A DNA stretch of 64,000 nucleotides, taken from positions 23,041 to 87,040 of the forward strand of contig CAZMNY010000037.1 in the NCBI GenBank assembly GCA_964567745.1, written 5' to 3'. A program made the position numbers and the translations under genes. The stretch comes from CAZMNY01 sp964567745. Its GTDB lineage: Bacteria; Planctomycetota; Planctomycetia; Pirellulales; Pirellulaceae. Position 1 is the first letter of the stretch; the number at the start of each line of letters is the position of its first letter. The notes beneath the pieces are model-generated. The model was not told the origin of the DNA. It ran no database searches and saw only the letters and a list, made by a program, of their open reading frames with translations. Positions 34,364-44,337 of the stretch are shown here, in pieces.

Positions 34364-37300
34364 ATGCTCAAGCAAAATCTACCGGCATTGTGTTTTGTGT
34401 TGCTCGCTTCATGCGCAGCGTCATCTTCGATTGCGCAAGAGCCTGAAGAAGCCGGCACGCGGACGTCCGACGCGCCCTTGGTCGCCGAGGCGTCCGACGA
34501 AGGCCGGCAGGCGATACGATCATTTCGCAAGCCGAATGGTTTTGATGTCGAGCTGTTTGCCGCCGAACCGTTGGTCGCGAACCCAGTTGCATTTTGTATC
34601 GACAATCAGGGGCGGTTCTACGTATGCGAATCGTTTCGGCAGAATCGCGGCGTCACCGATAACCGCGGCCACGATCAAGCGTGGCTCGACGACGATTTGG
34701 CTGCGCAGACCGTGGCGGACCGCCGGGCCTATCACCTGAAACATCTCGGCGACAAGGCGGCTGATTACGCAAAGTACGACGATCGCCTTCGTTTACTTCT
34801 CGATAGCGACAAAGACGGCGTGGCCGACAAAGCGACCGTGTTCGCCAAGGGTTTTAATCGACTTGTCGACGGCACCGGCGCCGGCGTTTTGGTGCGAGGC
34901 GACAATGTCTATTTCACCTGCATCCCCAAGCTGTACCGACTGCAGGATAAGAACAACGATGGCGTCGCGGATGTGCGCACTGCTTTGCAAAGTGGATACG
35001 GCGTGCGAGTCGCCTTTCGGGGCCACGACCTTCATGGACTCTGCATGGGACCCGATGGCCGCTTGTACTTTAGCATCGGCGATCGAGGCTACCACATCGA
35101 GCACGAGGGGAAAGTGCATCACGATCCGGAGAGCGGCGCCGTTTTTCGTTGCGAGCCCGACGGGTCGAACCTCGAAGTGTTCGCCACCGGTTTGCGAAAC
35201 CCGCAGGAGCTGGCTTTCGATGATTACGGCAATCTGTTCACCGGCGACAACAATTCCGATAGCGGCGATAAAGCTCGTTGGGTCTACGTGCTCGAAGGCG
35301 GTGATACCGGGTGGCGGATGGCCTACCAATACCTCAGCGATCGCGGACCGTTTAATCGTGAAAAGATCTGGCATCCCTATCACGCCGAACAACCCGCGTA
35401 CGTGGCGCCTCCGGTAACCAATTTCGCTGACGGGCCGTCCGGCCTGATGTATTACCCTGGCGTCGGCTTGCCCGAGTCGTTTCGCCGACGCTTTCTGCTC
35501 TGCGACTTTCGAGGCACGGCGAACAAAAGCGGCGTTCGTTCATTTCGTATGAAAAAGAAAGGCGCGTTCTTTGAGATGGTGGACGCCGAGCAACCGTTTT
35601 GGAGCATCCTCGCGACCGATATCGCAATGGGACCCAACGGCAAGCTCTACATTTCAGACTGGGTCGACGGTTGGAACGGCGAGGGGAAGGGCCGCATCTA
35701 TCGGTTTGCCACAAGCGACGCGGAATCCGATCTCGCCCTATCGACTCGGAAGCTGTTGAATGAAGGCGTACGCGACAAGACGGCGGCTGAGTTGGCTGTG
35801 CTGTTGTCGCACGCGGATCAGCGAGTGCGTATCGAAAGTCAGTTCGAACTTGTACGTCGCGGCGGCCACGAGTCACTAGCGTCAGTCTGTCGCGGTGAGA
35901 GCCAGCAACAGCTTGCGCGACTACACGGCCTTTGGGGTCTCGGCCAACTCGCGCGGCGAGGCGAATCTGCTACGGTCATTGGCGCCGCCATTGTTGAACT
36001 CGCGAGCGACGAGGATGCAGAGCTTCGAGCTCAAGCGAGTCGGCTATTGGGAGAATTGAACTGTGCGGGGGCCGCAAAGGCGCTTCTCGGCTGTCTCCGC
36101 GATGAGGACGATCGAGTTCGCTACTTTGCCGCCATCGCGCTTGGGCGAATACGGTCGCGTGACGCCGTCGACGAACTCGTTCGAATGCTTGAAGCCAACA
36201 ACGGCGTTGACCCCGCTCTGCGGCATGCCGGCATCATGGGCCTGACGGGATCGGCGACTTCCGAACAACTCTACTCGCTCGCCAATCACCCATCACTCGC
36301 CGTGCGACGAGCGCTCGTTGTCGCCTTGCGTCGTCAGGCGAGTCCACTTGTTGCGAGCTTCTTGAACGACCCGAATCCTCTCGTTGTCGTGGAAGCGGCC
36401 CGAGCCATTCACGATTTACCTATTCCGGAGGCTGTTCCGCATCTGGCCGACTTGATTGAGCGCATGGGCGACGATCAGGCCTTGATCCGCCGCGTGCTCA
36501 ACGCCAATTTTCACTTGGACGGTGCGAAGAATGCATCCCGTATTGCCGACTTTGCCGCGGACTCACAGGCGGCGACGGAAATGCGAATGGAGGCCGTTGC
36601 GATGCTTGCTGAGTGGGGGAAGCCGAGCAGCCGCGATCGAGTGTTGGGAATGTGGCGTCCTATCGAACCTCGAGACCAAACACCCGCAACGCAGGCGGTA
36701 AGCCAACGGCTGCCGAGCTTGCTCGATGGGGACGAATCGCTGAGGAAGCGCGTTATTGAAGTTGCGGCAATGTTGGGCGTCGACGGCTTGGGAAATCGGC
36801 TCAAGTCCGTCTTTGCCAATCGCGATGAGTCGATCACGATGCGAGCTCAGGCACTTTCGGCGCTGGCGACATTGCGCGATGGGGAGGCAACTTCATTGGC
36901 CGAAACCGCGCTGAAGAGCGATTCGGGCATTATGCGTTCCGCGGCTCGATCCGTGATGGCGCGAATTCAACCTGGGCAAGCGGTGCCGCTTTTGGTCGAA
37001 GCGATCGGCGGCGGCGAAATCGTCGAACGTCAATCAGCGGCCGCCGAACTCGGTGCGATGGCTAAAGAGCACGCCGGCGCACCATTGGCTCGGCTTCTGC
37101 TGGACATACTCGATGACAAAATTCCTGCGGACACTCAACTTGATATCGTGCTTGCCGCGCGACGCCACAACGCAAAGAAGCACAAACAACTATTGCGCAA
37201 GATCAAAGAGAGACAGAGCGAGGAGCCGATATCGAAATACGCTATGTCACTCACTGGCGGCGACGCCGAGCGCGGGCGGAGGATTTTCTTCGAGCGAACC

Positions 37301-37684
37301 AACGTCTCATGTGTCCGTTGCCACAAAGTGGCGGGCCGAGGCGGGGATGTGGGTCCGGACCTCAGCAAGATCGGACTTGATAAGAAACGAGATTACTTGC
37401 TTGAGGCCGTCGCTGCGCCGAATAAAGCGATCGCGAAGAACTTCGAGACCGTCATGATCATTGACGCCGATGGACGATTGATCTCTGGCGTGCTCAAAGA
37501 AGAAACCGACGAGCACGTTAAGCTTGTCACTGCCGAAGGTCAACGAATGACAATTCTTCAGGACGACATCGAGGATCGGCGCAACGGCAAGTCGGCCATG
37601 CCGGAGGATATCATCAAGCAATTGAGCGACAGCGATCTGCGCGACTTGGTCGAGTTTCTTTCCTCGCAGCGAGCGCTGCCGTAA
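34364..37684 (+). CDS. PVC-type dehydrogenase-like/HEAT/cytochrome c protein
   Basis: A 1106-residue exported protein; the leader is MLKQNLPALCFVLLASCAAS. It has a TIGR02604-like propeller (FDVELFAAEPLVANPVAFCI; calcium-like DSDKDGVAD and DKNNDGVAD loops), a long HEAT-repeat stretch (about residues 470-960) and a C-terminal haem c domain with CVRCHKVAGRGGDVGPDLSK. It probably acts in the periplasm as a multi-domain redox enzyme; the substrate is unknown. It shares its plan with the protein at 27859-30915 but the sequences differ clearly. Convergent with the BBP7 gene, with a hairpin between. Confidence 0.9.
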   Translation: MLKQNLPALCFVLLASCAASSSIAQEPEEAGTRTSDAPLVAEASDEGRQAIRSFRKPNGFDVELFAAEPLVANPVAFCIDNQGRFYVCESFRQNRGVTDNRGHDQAWLDDDLAAQTVADRRAYHLKHLGDKAADYAKYDDRLRLLLDSDKDGVADKATVFAKGFNRLVDGTGAGVLVRGDNVYFTCIPKLYRLQDKNNDGVADVRTALQSGYGVRVAFRGHDLHGLCMGPDGRLYFSIGDRGYHIEHEGKVHHDPESGAVFRCEPDGSNLEVFATGLRNPQELAFDDYGNLFTGDNNSDSGDKARWVYVLEGGDTGWRMAYQYLSDRGPFNREKIWHPYHAEQPAYVAPPVTNFADGPSGLMYYPGVGLPESFRRRFLLCDFRGTANKSGVRSFRMKKKGAFFEMVDAEQPFWSILATDIAMGPNGKLYISDWVDGWNGEGKGRIYRFATSDAESDLALSTRKLLNEGVRDKTAAELAVLLSHADQRVRIESQFELVRRGGHESLASVCRGESQQQLARLHGLWGLGQLARRGESATVIGAAIVELASDEDAELRAQASRLLGELNCAGAAKALLGCLRDEDDRVRYFAAIALGRIRSRDAVDELVRMLEANNGVDPALRHAGIMGLTGSATSEQLYSLANHPSLAVRRALVVALRRQASPLVASFLNDPNPLVVVEAARAIHDLPIPEAVPHLADLIERMGDDQALIRRVLNANFHLDGAKNASRIADFAADSQAATEMRMEAVAMLAEWGKPSSRDRVLGMWRPIEPRDQTPATQAVSQRLPSLLDGDESLRKRVIEVAAMLGVDGLGNRLKSVFANRDESITMRAQALSALATLRDGEATSLAETALKSDSGIMRSAARSVMARIQPGQAVPLLVEAIGGGEIVERQSAAAELGAMAKEHAGAPLARLLLDILDDKIPADTQLDIVLAARRHNAKKHKQLLRKIKERQSEEPISKYAMSLTGGDAERGRRIFFERTNVSCVRCHKVAGRGGDVGPDLSKIGLDKKRDYLLEAVAAPNKAIAKNFETVMIIDADGRLISGVLKEETDEHVKLVTAEGQRMTILQDDIEDRRNGKSAMPEDIIKQLSDSDLRDLVEFLSSQRALP

Positions 37685-37690
37685 CGCAAA

Positions 37691-37721
37691 CGTGGCTGGG
37701 CTTCCAGCGATTCCAGCCACG
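37691..37721. terminator. Hairpin between convergent genes
   Basis: CGTGGCTGG and CCAGCCACG form a perfect 9-bp stem with a 13-nt loop, 7 bases after one stop and 15 before the opposite stop. There is no T run, so Rho-independent function is uncertain; similar GTGGCTGG/CCAGCCAC arms recur at other intergenic sites. Confidence 0.5.
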
Positions 37722-37735
37722 CATTCCGCGGGAGC

Positions 37736-39562
37736 TTAGTAGTTGTACTCGGCGCCGACGTAATAGACGCCGTGCAGAATCAGGCTGCCGTTGCCGTCAA
37801 TATGCCGCACGCCCCCAATGTTCGCGAAGTACGCTGGAACTTGGTTGGTGGCCAGCCCGATCCCGGTGACGCCAATCGCTCGATAACCGGCCGTCAGGTT
37901 CCAGCAATCGTTCAATTGATACCGCCCGCCAAGATCGATTTCACCGAGAAGCGAAACGTCGTCTTTGGTGCTCTGCACATTGAAATGCAAGCCGTGGTAC
38001 GGACTACCGGCATTGTTCACCGTGGCGGCCGAGTTGTCGCAACCGAGCCAGGAACTATGAATCATGTGATTGGCGAATAAACCAAGCTTGACCGTGCTGT
38101 TCAGCTGCCAGCGCTTGGCAACGCAGAATTCGCCCATCCCGCCGATCTGAAAACCGAGCATGTGGTTCTTCATATCGACGTCGTAATAGACGCCATCGTC
38201 GGCCTGATTGCCAAAGACCGTATCGTTCGGATCGGAGCGAAAACGGAATCCTTCGCTGAAGTTGAAATACCTAAATCCGCACATCCAGCTGATGCGAGCC
38301 TTTGGAGCGCACTTGCCGGTGACCATGTGGCGCCAGTGATTCAATTCGACGTTGTGGACCTCATGGCTTCGTAGCAACTGATGCCGTTCGGCGTTGTTGA
38401 AATAGGTCGAGACGGCAACGAGTCCGCCGCCGCTGTCGTGTTCAAGCGAGTCGAATGCGAGTGTCGCGTCGAGATTCCCGGCCATGTCGCTGCCGTAGGC
38501 ATTGAATTCCGAAACGTCGGAGATCATTCCGAAATAGACGCCCTCAATACTCGACAGACCCTCCTCGTAATACTTCCCAATCCTCACGTCGTAGCCCAAA
38601 CGCCACCCCATATGGGCGTCAAGACTTCCGACGATCTGGCTCGTAATGTCGTTCGTGTCGTAGCTGTACCAGACCTCGTTCTCGTTGTCTCGAGTGAGCA
38701 GCAGGGCGCCGACTTTGCCGTACCACGGCGAACGCGCCGGAGGAGGGCAGCAGCTGCCGACACTGCCGCAACCGTATCCGTGGGCCCCGTATTCCGCACC
38801 CTTGTTGTAATAGCCGGCGTGATGCGAGGGCGGTATCAGCAAGTCAAACGATGGCGCCATCGGCTGGGCTGTCGCCGGAGCGGACGGAGCCGCGGGACGG
38901 CGCATCGGCAATTGAGGCGGCATGGGCTGAGTATGCATCGGGTTGACGTCTGACGGCGACGGCCGCATCGGCGGAACGAGCGCCGAGGATGCCGGCGGAT
39001 CATCGTCCCGCTGAACGTATCGAGCAGGGAAGGGCACCAGTCCGAATTGGTTGTGCGGAACTGCTCCAGCCGGCGAATGGGTAGCCGGATACGGATTAGC
39101 GTAGGGCTGCTGTTGCGAAACTGGCTGAGCTTGCAATGGCGCGTGTGAGGCGGTGCCGGCTTGCGGCACAGCGACGGTCGGTCCATCTGTTCCGCGGCGA
39201 ATCGCCTCAAAGTAACGTTGCGCCGGATCCGCCTGGCGCCCAGCGGGACCATACGTAACCGCCGTCGGCTGAGGTGCCGCGTATTGTGGCGCAGGACGGC
39301 GAGGCGCGTATTGCGGCTGCGGATATTGCGTTCCCGCGTGCTGACTGACGGGGTACTGAGTCGCGGTGTGCTGCGCGTTCCCGTATTGTGGCTGAGCGTA
39401 CTGCGGTTGGGGAGCGTACTGCGGTTGGGGAGCGTACTGCGGTGGTGCGGAGTACTGTTGCGCCGACGGATAGTGCTGGGTAGGATATTGTGCTGTCGCA
39501 GGTGCGAGCGCCAAGAGACCGGTGGACAAACCAAGCAATGTGGCAAAATGAGTGCCTCTCAC
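37736..39562 (-). CDS. BBP7-family outer-membrane beta-barrel protein
   Basis: A 608-residue exported protein. A GTG start at 39562 is supported by AAAAGGAG upstream and gives a clean signal peptide (VRGTHFATLLGLSTGLLALA, then PATAQ). A 150-residue linker of Tyr/Gln/Pro repeats (YAPQPQYAPQPQ) follows, then Pro/Ala-rich sequence, then from about residue 280 the barrel typical of planctomycete BBP7 proteins (SPWYGKVGALLLTRDNEN, alternating aromatic strands, ending in VYYVGAEYNY). It is probably a surface-exposed outer-membrane protein; its role is unknown. Confidence 0.85.
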   Translation of the reverse strand: MRGTHFATLLGLSTGLLALAPATAQYPTQHYPSAQQYSAPPQYAPQPQYAPQPQYAQPQYGNAQHTATQYPVSQHAGTQYPQPQYAPRRPAPQYAAPQPTAVTYGPAGRQADPAQRYFEAIRRGTDGPTVAVPQAGTASHAPLQAQPVSQQQPYANPYPATHSPAGAVPHNQFGLVPFPARYVQRDDDPPASSALVPPMRPSPSDVNPMHTQPMPPQLPMRRPAAPSAPATAQPMAPSFDLLIPPSHHAGYYNKGAEYGAHGYGCGSVGSCCPPPARSPWYGKVGALLLTRDNENEVWYSYDTNDITSQIVGSLDAHMGWRLGYDVRIGKYYEEGLSSIEGVYFGMISDVSEFNAYGSDMAGNLDATLAFDSLEHDSGGGLVAVSTYFNNAERHQLLRSHEVHNVELNHWRHMVTGKCAPKARISWMCGFRYFNFSEGFRFRSDPNDTVFGNQADDGVYYDVDMKNHMLGFQIGGMGEFCVAKRWQLNSTVKLGLFANHMIHSSWLGCDNSAATVNNAGSPYHGLHFNVQSTKDDVSLLGEIDLGGRYQLNDCWNLTAGYRAIGVTGIGLATNQVPAYFANIGGVRHIDGNGSLILHGVYYVGAEYNY

Positions 39563-39606
39563 CTCGAACTCCTTTTCGCAGACTCTACAAAATCTCCGCT
39601 GACAGA

Positions 39607-39816
39607 TCATGGGATCTGGTCGGCGACGAAGTCGTTAGCCAACAGAGCTTCCATCTCTCTAGGAGCATCATCGTCGCCAAACTCGACTCGCTCTTCCAAT
39701 TCGCCTTTCGGCTGCCTGAACGTCACTCGATGAGCTTCCGTTTTGTTCGCACAAAGCGGGAGAATTGTCACAGTCGGAGCGTCATTTCCACAGGCAAGTC
39801 GAAAAAACGAGAACAT
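39607..39816 (-). CDS. Possible small acidic protein upstream of the BBP7 gene
   Basis: 69 codons from an ATG at 39816 (MFSFFRLACGNDAPTVTIL; then RQPKGELEERVEFGDDDAP) ending just before the BBP7 leader. The sequence is protein-like and acidic, but there is no ribosome binding site and no family resemblance, so it may be spurious. Confidence 0.3.
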   Translation of the reverse strand: MFSFFRLACGNDAPTVTILPLCANKTEAHRVTFRQPKGELEERVEFGDDDAPREMEALLANDFVADQIP

Positions 39817-39891
39817 CGTCAAGCGGCGGGCAACGGCCGGCATGGGTCGAGGCAAGACCCGTGGCGGGATGCCCCAGCCACGACTATTTTG

Positions 39892-41634
39892 CTAAACGGA
39901 GTTGAAAACGACTGCCAGGCCGATCAGCAGCAGGCCGACTGCCAAGGCGTCGCGCCAGTCGAGTCGATCGGCGTTGGACCGAAAGCGAATGAAGCCCAGC
40001 ATGGCACCGGTGGGGCAGCCGAAACGGCAAAACGCCATCGGAACGCGCAACGAAACGACAAGGCCGATGATGGCGATCGCAATCGACGCGACGCCTCCAA
40101 ATAGGAACGCGTCAAAGGGCTCGAGAGATGCGAGCTCTATCGGCAGGTCGAAGTAGCCGACAAGGACACAAACGGCCGCCAAGGTTGCTGGAACGAACCG
40201 CATCGGTCGAAATCGCTTCGCCCATTTCGGAGTCCGGGTAGGCCGTATCAGCTTCTGTGCGGCGCCGAATGGGCAAATCTGTTGGCAATAGACTTGGCGT
40301 TTTGTGAACATGGGGATGAGAAGCGAAGCCGCTGTCAACACAACGAAACCAGGTGCAAACCGCCAAGGTACGCCGTGGGCGCCCCAGCCGATCAATTGCG
40401 CTTGCGAAAGCAAGTCGCCATTCAAGAAACCGAGATAGCCGATCAGCACCAATTGAAAACAACGGCGGAACCAGACGACGCCCCGTACGCGAGTGAAGGC
40501 CGTCAGGCAGGCAATCAGCAGAATCGCGATCGTTCCCGCGTCGCGCGCCGAAAAGATGATCGACCGTTCCCTCTTTACTTCGCCGCGCGATTCCGTTCCC
40601 GCAGTCACTGGCGTAAGCGCAGCCCTCGCCGCAATCGGCAAAGCCTCGGCAACAGCCATGCTCGTCATCGTCGCGCCCGAGACACCCTCCACCTCGGCAT
40701 CGACTAGATCGAGCGTTGCTAGATCGGTCAGAGCTTGCCCAATGAAATGCGTCTTAAAGTACGAGTCTTCCTTGACGTAGCGGACGTAGGGCTCGTTATC
40801 AAAACTCTTTCGTATTTGAAGTCCGATCACTCTGTCATTTCTGTCGAAAGCAATGAGCGAGTCGGTAGGACCTTGAAAGCCGACGACCGAATCGGCCGGC
40901 GGAGCTGTACGCGCGAGGCCGCCGATCCGTTGGGCATTTTCATTGAGCACGTCGAAGATCAGCGGATGGTCCTTTCTCGCTCGAAGGTTCACTGCGCCGG
41001 GAAAAATCGTGTTCGCCTCATCCAAGCTGATTTCACTTGGAAACTTGAGCGACCTCGTTTGCGCAGAAGTCGTGTTAGCGCCTGCTGACTGTCGTTCGAG
41101 ACGACGCATCACGCCCTCGAGAATCGCCAAACTCGTCAGCGTCGCGCCGCTCACTCCGTCGACGCTCGGGGCGCGTTCGAGCGCTTCGTCCCACGTCAGC
41201 CCGTTGAGACTGTCTAAAAAGAACTCATCGCGCTCGATATCGTTGACGTGATCGCGAGTGTCATCGCTGTGCAGGATTCTCATGCCGGAGATCGCCATTC
41301 GGTCGTCGAACGCAATGGCGACGTTGGTCGACCCGCTGAAGCCTGCAACGGCGCCCGACTCGGGGGACGACTCGATGAACGTACCGATTCGATTTCCCTC
41401 AGCGTCAAGCACCGTTCGTGCTCCGCGAGGCGAACTCGAGCCGAGCGCGGTGGCGCCATCGATCATCGTTTGAATCGATTCGAACCTGGCGTCAAGCTCG
41501 CCATTCGCACTTGGCGGTCGAAGGCGATCGTGGGCCGTCCTGAGCAAGAGAACAATGCCGACGAATACAGCCAACCGCAAGGCGTGCACAGCGACGGGGC
41601 GAAGCGAGTTGCGTTGATGTCGGCCGACGCCCAT
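39892..41634 (-). CDS. NosR-like membrane flavoprotein with two FMN-binding domains
   Basis: About 580 residues. An N-terminal membrane helix is followed by two tandem FMN-binding domains, each with the covalent-flavinylation signature (VDGVSGATLTS and VEGVSGATMTS, where ApbE attaches FMN to the threonine). The C-terminal half has about five membrane helices with two CxxxCP motifs (CQQICPFGAAQ and CRFGCPTGAM), as in NosR/NirI. NosR carries electrons across the membrane for nitrous-oxide reductase; no nosZ is present, so the electron acceptor is unknown. The usual polyferredoxin tail is absent. Longer starts to 41715 are possible. Confidence 0.8.
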   Translation of the reverse strand: MGVGRHQRNSLRPVAVHALRLAVFVGIVLLLRTAHDRLRPPSANGELDARFESIQTMIDGATALGSSSPRGARTVLDAEGNRIGTFIESSPESGAVAGFSGSTNVAIAFDDRMAISGMRILHSDDTRDHVNDIERDEFFLDSLNGLTWDEALERAPSVDGVSGATLTSLAILEGVMRRLERQSAGANTTSAQTRSLKFPSEISLDEANTIFPGAVNLRARKDHPLIFDVLNENAQRIGGLARTAPPADSVVGFQGPTDSLIAFDRNDRVIGLQIRKSFDNEPYVRYVKEDSYFKTHFIGQALTDLATLDLVDAEVEGVSGATMTSMAVAEALPIAARAALTPVTAGTESRGEVKRERSIIFSARDAGTIAILLIACLTAFTRVRGVVWFRRCFQLVLIGYLGFLNGDLLSQAQLIGWGAHGVPWRFAPGFVVLTAASLLIPMFTKRQVYCQQICPFGAAQKLIRPTRTPKWAKRFRPMRFVPATLAAVCVLVGYFDLPIELASLEPFDAFLFGGVASIAIAIIGLVVSLRVPMAFCRFGCPTGAMLGFIRFRSNADRLDWRDALAVGLLLIGLAVVFNSV

Positions 41635-41766
41635 TTGATCTTGCTCAATTGAACGCGGCTTCAGGGCAATGGCGGAATGGTGAGCCGGACTAGCGATGCG
41701 AAAGCGAGAAAGCAAGTCTGCGAGTCGGCGCTTCGTTTTGGCGATCGGATATCAAGCAGGCAATGT

Positions 41767-44067
41767 TCACGGCTTCTCTACGGGCTTCAATTGAACGGCG
41801 TCGATGTGAACGAGTCCGCCTGCGTTCTTGGTTCCGAAAGTCAAAATGCACTTGTCGCCCTTGCTGAGCGAGAAGACACCGAGCGAAATCGCTCCATCGT
41901 TCGGCGGCGAATCCTTCATGTTCACCTCCGCTTGGAATTCTTGCTCGCCCATCGTGCCCGACAGCGGTGCTCTCGCGGCTCGGTTCATATGATTGCCGTA
42001 GTAAACTCGCAACTCGTAACGGCCGTCGGACGGCGCTGCCAAAGTGAACGTCGCGGACGCGCCGCTATCCGCTGAGGCATAGCGGTAACCGTAGGCCACG
42101 TAACCTTTGAGCCCGGCACCTTTCGTCCACGAACCGACTCGCTTTGCCTCAACGTCATCGACGACCATGCCCTTCATCTTCGCCGGATCCAAGCCAGACA
42201 GCGGACCTTCCGGTCTTGCAGCCTGTACGTTCTTTGGGATCTCCATCTTCGCGAATACGTTTGCACGTCGAGACTTGCCTGGGAGCTGCAACAGCGTCTT
42301 CAACTCGTCGAGGTAGTTATCGTAGACGTCTCGCGGGTAACACGCATGCAACGTGCAAATGGAAGCTGCCTTGCCAACCACCTCGCCCATCATGCCGCAA
42401 GTTTTCATCACGCGTGTTGTGCCGAGCGCTTGATGGGTCACGCTGATGCAGCGGCCCGCCACGAAGAGGTTTTCGATGTTGCGTGAATAGAAACAACGAT
42501 AGGGAACCGGGTATCCATACGTTCGGTCGACTCGGCGGTCGTGAACCGCGTAGGAGATAAAAGGGTTGTCTGGAAACTTTTTCGAGTATTGCTTCTTGGG
42601 GTAGTGCAAATCGATCGACCAAGTGCTGGGCACACAGCCATCTGGGAACTTGCGTTTGGCGACGATGTCTTCTTGAGTGAGAACGACGTCGCCCATTAAC
42701 CGTCTCGACTCACGAGGACCTCCGATATAGGCGACCCAGGTCAGCATCGCCGTACGGTGCTTATCGCGACCGTCGCGGTTCTTCATGGCGTTGAAGGCAC
42801 CATACACGGCTCGCAAGTTCCAGTCGCGTATCGACTCGGCGCCGTCCAATGCATTTTTGTCAAATCCACTCTCCCAAAACCACTGTCCGTGGTGATCGCG
42901 AGGATAGGGGAAATCTTCCATGTTCAAGTCGAGCGCCCACGGCGTCTTGGGAAACTCGACCGGATTCTCGAGCTCCGCCCAGGCCCACATGTTGCTCATC
43001 CCCATGCGGCCTTTTTCCTCCATATCCCAATCCGCTTTTGCCAGCGCGCCGATCGTGGCGTGGCCAGTGCAGTCGGAGAAAAGTCGGCCGGCAAATCGAC
43101 GGCGTTCGCTGGTGCGAGTATCGAATGCGAGAACGGCCGCAATGCGGTTGCCGTCCATCTCGACTTGGTAGGCGTGATGGTTTAGGAACAGGTCGATGTT
43201 CTTTTCGGCTTGAACGATTTGTTCTTTCAACGAGTCGCCGAATTCGGCTTTGTTGCCGGGTGACTTCTGAGCGTGATCAGCGAATTCGTCGACGATTTCT
43301 CCGATGCGCGGGTATTCGCCGCGACGAATCAGACCCTGCGCCCAGACGCGAACTTCGCTCGAACCGTTCCCTCCCAGTACGGGGCGGTTCTGAATTAGCG
43401 CCACTTTGCAGCCCATTCGCGCGGCGGAAAGCGCGGCGCCCATTCCCGAGTAACCGCCACCGACGATGACCAAGTCGTAGCCGCTCGCATCGCGCGGGTT
43501 ATCGGGCAGGCCAAGTTTGTCGCGCCGCCATTTCGACATAATCTGCTCGTCGTTCGGCGGGGCGTCGTCAGATTCGGTCGTAAAGTAGATCGCGTCGCAG
43601 CGGCCGTCGAAGCCGGTCAGGTCCCGTAGCTCCAAGCCGATTTTCCCGGCGCGGATCTCAACCTCCCCAGCGGCCTGCCAATGCCATTGGGCGCCCGAGT
43701 CGCCCAGAGTCTCGTCCAACACGTGGCCGCCAACCGCCAGCTGAAATCGTCCCGGAGCACCCTCGGCGCCCCACTGCGCGACCCAATCCTTGGTGCGAAC
43801 GAAGACTTGATAGACGCCGCTCTTTTTGAATTCAACTTGGGTCGAAGCATGCTTCACTGGCCGGCCAATGCCATGGGCCAGCAAATAGGGCGATCCCATC
43901 GTGTCGATAAACTGAGTATCCAGCTTCCAGCCGCCATGTGCCGCAAAGCTCTCAGCCTCAACCAATACGCTTTCCGCACCCACCAGCGATGAGCAGAGCG
44001 CGGCCGACAGGAATAGGCAAGCGGCGACAATCGTGGATCGGTTTTTTCGTGCTTGAGCTTGAAGCAT
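41767..44067 (-). CDS. Exported FAD-dependent oxidoreductase
   Basis: 766 residues, with an AGGA site setting the ATG at 44067 and a signal peptide (STIVAACLFLSAALCSSLVG). An N-terminal jelly-roll-like domain (VLVEAESFAAHGGWKLD) and a matching C-terminal one flank an FAD domain: YDLVIVGGGYSGMGAALSAA, PVLGGNGSSEVRVW, DCTGHATIGALAKADWDMEE, and a late FVAGRCISVTHQALGTTRV. This plan is common in planctomycete FAD_oxidored (xanthan-lyase-like) proteins, whose substrates are unknown. It is transcribed divergently from the nitrilase-family gene. Confidence 0.82.
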   Translation of the reverse strand: MLQAQARKNRSTIVAACLFLSAALCSSLVGAESVLVEAESFAAHGGWKLDTQFIDTMGSPYLLAHGIGRPVKHASTQVEFKKSGVYQVFVRTKDWVAQWGAEGAPGRFQLAVGGHVLDETLGDSGAQWHWQAAGEVEIRAGKIGLELRDLTGFDGRCDAIYFTTESDDAPPNDEQIMSKWRRDKLGLPDNPRDASGYDLVIVGGGYSGMGAALSAARMGCKVALIQNRPVLGGNGSSEVRVWAQGLIRRGEYPRIGEIVDEFADHAQKSPGNKAEFGDSLKEQIVQAEKNIDLFLNHHAYQVEMDGNRIAAVLAFDTRTSERRRFAGRLFSDCTGHATIGALAKADWDMEEKGRMGMSNMWAWAELENPVEFPKTPWALDLNMEDFPYPRDHHGQWFWESGFDKNALDGAESIRDWNLRAVYGAFNAMKNRDGRDKHRTAMLTWVAYIGGPRESRRLMGDVVLTQEDIVAKRKFPDGCVPSTWSIDLHYPKKQYSKKFPDNPFISYAVHDRRVDRTYGYPVPYRCFYSRNIENLFVAGRCISVTHQALGTTRVMKTCGMMGEVVGKAASICTLHACYPRDVYDNYLDELKTLLQLPGKSRRANVFAKMEIPKNVQAARPEGPLSGLDPAKMKGMVVDDVEAKRVGSWTKGAGLKGYVAYGYRYASADSGASATFTLAAPSDGRYELRVYYGNHMNRAARAPLSGTMGEQEFQAEVNMKDSPPNDGAISLGVFSLSKGDKCILTFGTKNAGGLVHIDAVQLKPVEKP

Positions 44068-44337
44068 GAACTTATCCTGGGAGTAAACGGAGGAGTTGAA
44101 AATCTCTTGCCCATGCAATCGATTGACACGGCTATTATAGACCGATTCGAGCATAGCATTAAGTCGTGGCGGACAAGCGAACGTTCCGAGAGACCTGCCA
44201 ACGCCCATTCTGGCGTGTTCCGCAATCGCCGAACCTGGACGCGAACTCCGATTTCGCTCCCCATTTGCACTGTGCAAAGCTATACTCAACGCCGTTGGCG
44301 CTTGGCCCTAAATAGCATTGAACACGGGAGTTTATCG

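Noticed and set aside
39563..39610. ATG at 39610 as the BBP7 start
   Set aside because: Although it overlaps the end of the small upstream frame, the GTG at 39562 has a strong AAGGAG site and leaves a normal signal peptide.
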